NCBI GenBank assembly: GCA_021799405.1
Contig: JAJZAL010000225.1
Span: forward strand, 1-8,580
Direction of reading: 5' to 3'
Origin: Acidobacteriota bacterium
GTDB lineage: Bacteria > Acidobacteriota > Terriglobia > Terriglobales > Acidobacteriaceae
DNA length: 8,580 nt
Shown here: positions 6,446 through 8,580 of the stretch, piece after piece
Position numbering within the stretch: the first letter of the stretch is position 1
Layout: every line of letters begins with the position of its first letter
Position numbers and translations under genes: made by a program
Notes under the pieces: model-generated
Databases searched by the model: none
What the model was told of the DNA's origin: nothing
What the model saw: only the letters and a program-made list of their open reading frames with translations

Positions 6446-7603
6446 TTACTTCCCTGCTGGTGCGCGGGATGGTTGCGAGACGGCGACGCCGACGCGGGAG
6501 TCTGCGCAGCCGTAGTAGAGAAACCAGCGGTGCTTGAAGTAGACGAGGCCTTCGGCGAAGGTAGTTCCGGCGCCGTACTGGCCTGTTTTCTCGAAGGCAC
6601 GCTCAGGATAGAAGAAGGGCCTGGTGGTGCGGGCCAGCAGTTTGGCGGGGTCGCTGGCGGAAAAGAGAGCCTGGCCGTCGGAGTATGCGCCGGGGCCGAG
6701 TGCGGGATCGCCGTCCTTGAGCGCGTTTCTTGCGTTGTAAATGACGACGATGCCTTTGGAAGTGAGGACGGGCGGCGGACCCATCTCGGGAAATCCACTG
6801 TCAAAGAGCTCCGGGCGGCGCTTGAGCAGGACGAGTGCGTGGCCGCGCTTGTTCATGACCGGCGTCCAGTGGATGAGGTCTCGTGACCAGGCGAGGTGGA
6901 CCTGCTTTTCGCCCCAGTACATCCAGTACTTGTTGTGAATTCTGGCGGCGATAAGGTGGCCGTGGACGAGGTGAGTGAGGATTCCGCCGGATTTGTAACT
7001 GCGGAAGGCCGGACCGAGTGTGTGAGGAAAGATGGGGCCGTATTTTTTCCAGTGGAGGAGATCTTTGGAGGTGGCGAGGCCGATGCTGGTGGCCTTGCGG
7101 TTCCACTGGGTGTAGGTGAGGTAGTAAGTACCGTGCGGGCCTTCGGTGATGCGGGGATCTTCGACGCCGCCGGGCCATTCGCGGCTCTTTTGCGCGTCGT
7201 TGGCGGGATAGAAGACGGGTGTGGCTCGCCGTGTGAAGTGGATGCCGTCGGTGCTCCAGGCAAGGCCGAGACGCGAGGTGTGCATGCCGATGGCGTCCTT
7301 GCCGGTGTTGTCTTCTGCGCGATAGAGGACGTAGACCTTGCCGTTACGGACGATGGCAGCGGGGTTGAAGGTGCTGGTTGCCTCCCAATGGACGAGCGTG
7401 TGGCGAATTGGGTCGAAGAAAACGGCGCGCGGGTTGGGCGTGAGGATGGGCGCGTCGATGGGGCGGGTAAAGTGACCGAGGGTCCAGTTGGGCTGCGCGG
7501 AGCACGAGGGGGGTGTGAGGACAGCCGCAGTGGCAAGGAGACAGACGGCCAGGGATACGGCGGCGCGTTTGTGAGCGGAGTGCGAACTGAGAAGAGAGGT
7601 CAT
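6446..7603 (-). CDS. Secreted GH130-type glycosidase (beta-mannoside-active family)
   Basis: This 385-residue protein has a signal peptide: basic start, hydrophobic core at about 14-29, and a likely cleavage after CSA (34-36). The Cys does not sit in a proper lipobox, so it is predicted periplasmic or extracellular rather than lipid-anchored. The rest fits a five-bladed beta-propeller of the GH130/DUF377 type: NPAAIVRNGKVYVLYRAED (80-98), the active-site strand GGVEDPRI (145-152) followed by YYLTYTQWN, repeated blade motifs SxDLxHW (179-185 and 240-246), and the C-terminal YYGCADSRVGVAV (363-375). GH130 members hydrolyse or phosphorolyse beta-mannosides; secreted ones are mostly hydrolases, so hydrolysis is the likelier reading here. 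The acidic pair in VEDPR probably includes the catalytic Asp. Exact linkage and substrate cannot be told. The start ATG has AGGAG nine bases upstream. The gene lies 66 bases after the esterase, same strand, probably one operon. Confidence 0.8.
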   Translation of the reverse strand: MTSLLSSHSAHKRAAVSLAVCLLATAAVLTPPSCSAQPNWTLGHFTRPIDAPILTPNPRAVFFDPIRHTLVHWEATSTFNPAAIVRNGKVYVLYRAEDNTGKDAIGMHTSRLGLAWSTDGIHFTRRATPVFYPANDAQKSREWPGGVEDPRITEGPHGTYYLTYTQWNRKATSIGLATSKDLLHWKKYGPIFPHTLGPAFRSYKSGGILTHLVHGHLIAARIHNKYWMYWGEKQVHLAWSRDLIHWTPVMNKRGHALVLLKRRPELFDSGFPEMGPPPVLTSKGIVVIYNARNALKDGDPALGPGAYSDGQALFSASDPAKLLARTTRPFFYPERAFEKTGQYGAGTTFAEGLVYFKHRWFLYYGCADSRVGVAVSQPSRAPAGK

Positions 7604-7624
7604 TTCCTGAAGCTCCTGCGCGCC

Positions 7625-7651
7625 GGCACTTTCGTATCGTTTCAGAGTGCC
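7625..7651. repeat. Intercistronic inverted repeat between the esterase and GH130 genes
   Basis: The arms GGCACT (7625-7630) and AGTGCC (7646-7651) enclose 15 bases. On the minus-strand RNA the stem can extend by a G-U and a C-G pair. It lies 18 bases after the esterase stop, within the 66-base gap before the GH130 start. No T-run follows, so it looks more like an RNA-processing or stability hairpin than a terminator. It has the same total length (27) and arm sequence as the inverted repeat at 6376-6402. Confidence 0.45.
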
Positions 7652-7669
7652 AGTGCGGGCCGATAGGGA

Positions 7670-8580
7670 CTACTTTTTGTGGGGCATGCCGGGACCCTGG
7701 AAGCCGGGAGGCCAGCTGGGCCAGTTAGGTTGCGGCGCGGGCGGCTGGGGCGCGTTGGACGGGAGCCAGCTGTGGTCGATGAGCCAGCGGCGCAGCATGG
7801 AGGGCCAGACGCGCAGGGGCAAGATGGAGCCGCAGAGGCCGCAGCCATGGATGGCGTAGTCGAAGACGTGGAGCTCAGCTGGGACGTGATTGCGGGTCAG
7901 GGCGGCGTAGAAGTCGAGCGAGTTCTGGACGGGGACCGCGGGATCGCGCTGGGTGACGAAGAGGAAAGTGGGCGGCGTGCTGGGCGTAACGTGGAGCTCG
8001 TTGGAGAATTCGCGCACGAGCTGGGGGGATGGGTTGGGCCCGAGCAGGGAGCGGCGAGTTTCCATATTGGTGATGGACTTGCGCATGGAGATGACCGGAT
8101 AGGCGAGGATCATGAAGTCGGGCTTGCAACTGAGGCGATCAATAGGATCGGACGCACTGAGGTTGGGTTTGTTGCAGCGGGTGCCGAGGGTGGATGCGAG
8201 GTGTCCGCCGGCAGATGAGCCCCAGACGCCGATGCGGTTGGGGTCGATGCCCCACTCCTGGGCGTGAGCGCGGATGAGGCGCATGGCGCGCATGCCGTCT
8301 TCGATTTCGGCGGGGTAGTGGTATTGGGGGGCGACGCGATAGTCGAGGACGAAGGCGGGCATGCCCTGGGAGCGAATCCACTCTCCGATCTGGAAGCCTT
8401 CCTGGCCGATAGCGACGTGGTCATAAGCGCCGCCGGGGATGACCAGAATGGCCGTGCTGGTGACGGGTTTTTTGGGAAGCATGACATAGAGAAGCGGGAT
8501 ATCACGCACGCCATGACCGTGTGCTCCGGGCGGTGTGCCTTTGTAAAGGTGAATGGGCGTGGGCACGCCCTGCATGGAGA
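7670..8580 (-). CDS. Alpha/beta-hydrolase esterase, acetylxylan-esterase-like; 5' end off the window
   Basis: The frame is open from the right edge to TAG 7672-7670. The first visible Met (8575) is probably not the start: relatives normally carry a signal peptide before the PIHLYKGTPPG region, and only five bases precede this ATG. Numbering from that Met: oxyanion-loop PGGAY (47-51), nucleophile motif GSSAGG with Ser121, acid Asp211 in RDPAVPV, and His243 in AIHG, so the catalytic triad is complete. DRLSCKPDFMILAYPVISM (146-164) and SNELHVTP (191-198) are typical of the secreted acetyl-esterase group often labelled acetylxylan esterase or xylanase-associated esterase. It likely removes acetyl groups from plant or microbial glycans in the periplasm or outside. 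The last 29 residues (273-301) are a Pro/Trp-rich tail beyond the normal fold. The GH130 gene follows 66 bases downstream on the same strand, so the pair may act on one acetylated glycan. The substrate is inferred from family only. Confidence 0.82.
   Translation of the reverse strand, partial: SMQGVPTPIHLYKGTPPGAHGHGVRDIPLLYVMLPKKPVTSTAILVIPGGAYDHVAIGQEGFQIGEWIRSQGMPAFVLDYRVAPQYHYPAEIEDGMRAMRLIRAHAQEWGIDPNRIGVWGSSAGGHLASTLGTRCNKPNLSASDPIDRLSCKPDFMILAYPVISMRKSITNMETRRSLLGPNPSPQLVREFSNELHVTPSTPPTFLFVTQRDPAVPVQNSLDFYAALTRNHVPAELHVFDYAIHGCGLCGSILPLRVWPSMLRRWLIDHSWLPSNAPQPPAPQPNWPSWPPGFQGPGMPHKK

Noticed and set aside
6896..7666. A 256-codon plus-strand frame.
   Set aside because: It is the antisense shadow of the GH130 gene, which has a signal peptide, ribosome-binding site and family motifs.
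7679..8218. A 179-codon plus-strand frame opposite the esterase.
   Set aside because: The minus strand encodes a complete Ser-Asp-His triad; the plus-strand product is Gly/Glu/Val-rich shadow sequence.

Overview
The window reads as a piece of a GC-rich, Gram-negative chromosome with a cellulose-synthesis (bcs) locus. Terriglobales-type Acidobacteriota is my best guess, from the gene style (fused BcsAB, DUF1648 protein, secreted GH130 and acetylxylan-esterase-like hydrolase). This is inference; there is no rRNA or other marker gene.

Layout: (a) 1-5529, minus strand, is a bcs operon read from right to left. bcsQ (4195-5529) comes first and overlaps the next gene by ATGA. That next gene is one uninterrupted frame from 4198 to the left edge, coding for at least 1399 residues. 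Its first ~705 residues are a complete cellulose synthase BcsA with a c-di-GMP-binding PilZ domain. A linker and a signal-peptide-like segment follow, then most of the periplasmic subunit BcsB, cut by the window edge. I checked this frame codon by codon and found no stop. (b) 5530-5968 is an AT-richer stretch holding the bcs leader, with one doubtful 62-residue reading frame. (c) 5969-6409, plus strand, is a small four-helix DUF1648 membrane protein. (d) 6446-8580, minus strand, is a two-gene group: an alpha/beta-hydrolase esterase (start lies off the right edge), then a secreted GH130-type glycosidase.

How they work together: BcsA polymerises glucose from UDP-glucose and threads the chain to BcsB when c-di-GMP binds PilZ. 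BcsQ is the MinD-like ATPase that assists assembly or regulation. Both bcs proteins look like fusions of subunits that are separate in E. coli: BcsA+BcsB, and a BcsR-like motif at the N-terminus of BcsQ. The esterase and GH130 enzyme look like a glycan-degradation pair, probably for acetylated mannose-containing material, with no sequence-visible link to cellulose synthesis.

I found no tRNA, rRNA, CRISPR array, insertion sequence or recognisable riboswitch. The most notable points are the AB fusion with an internal secretion signal, the BcsR-like head on BcsQ, the unusual BcsQ nucleotide-binding residues, and two 27-nt palindromes with the same arms on either side of the GH130 gene.
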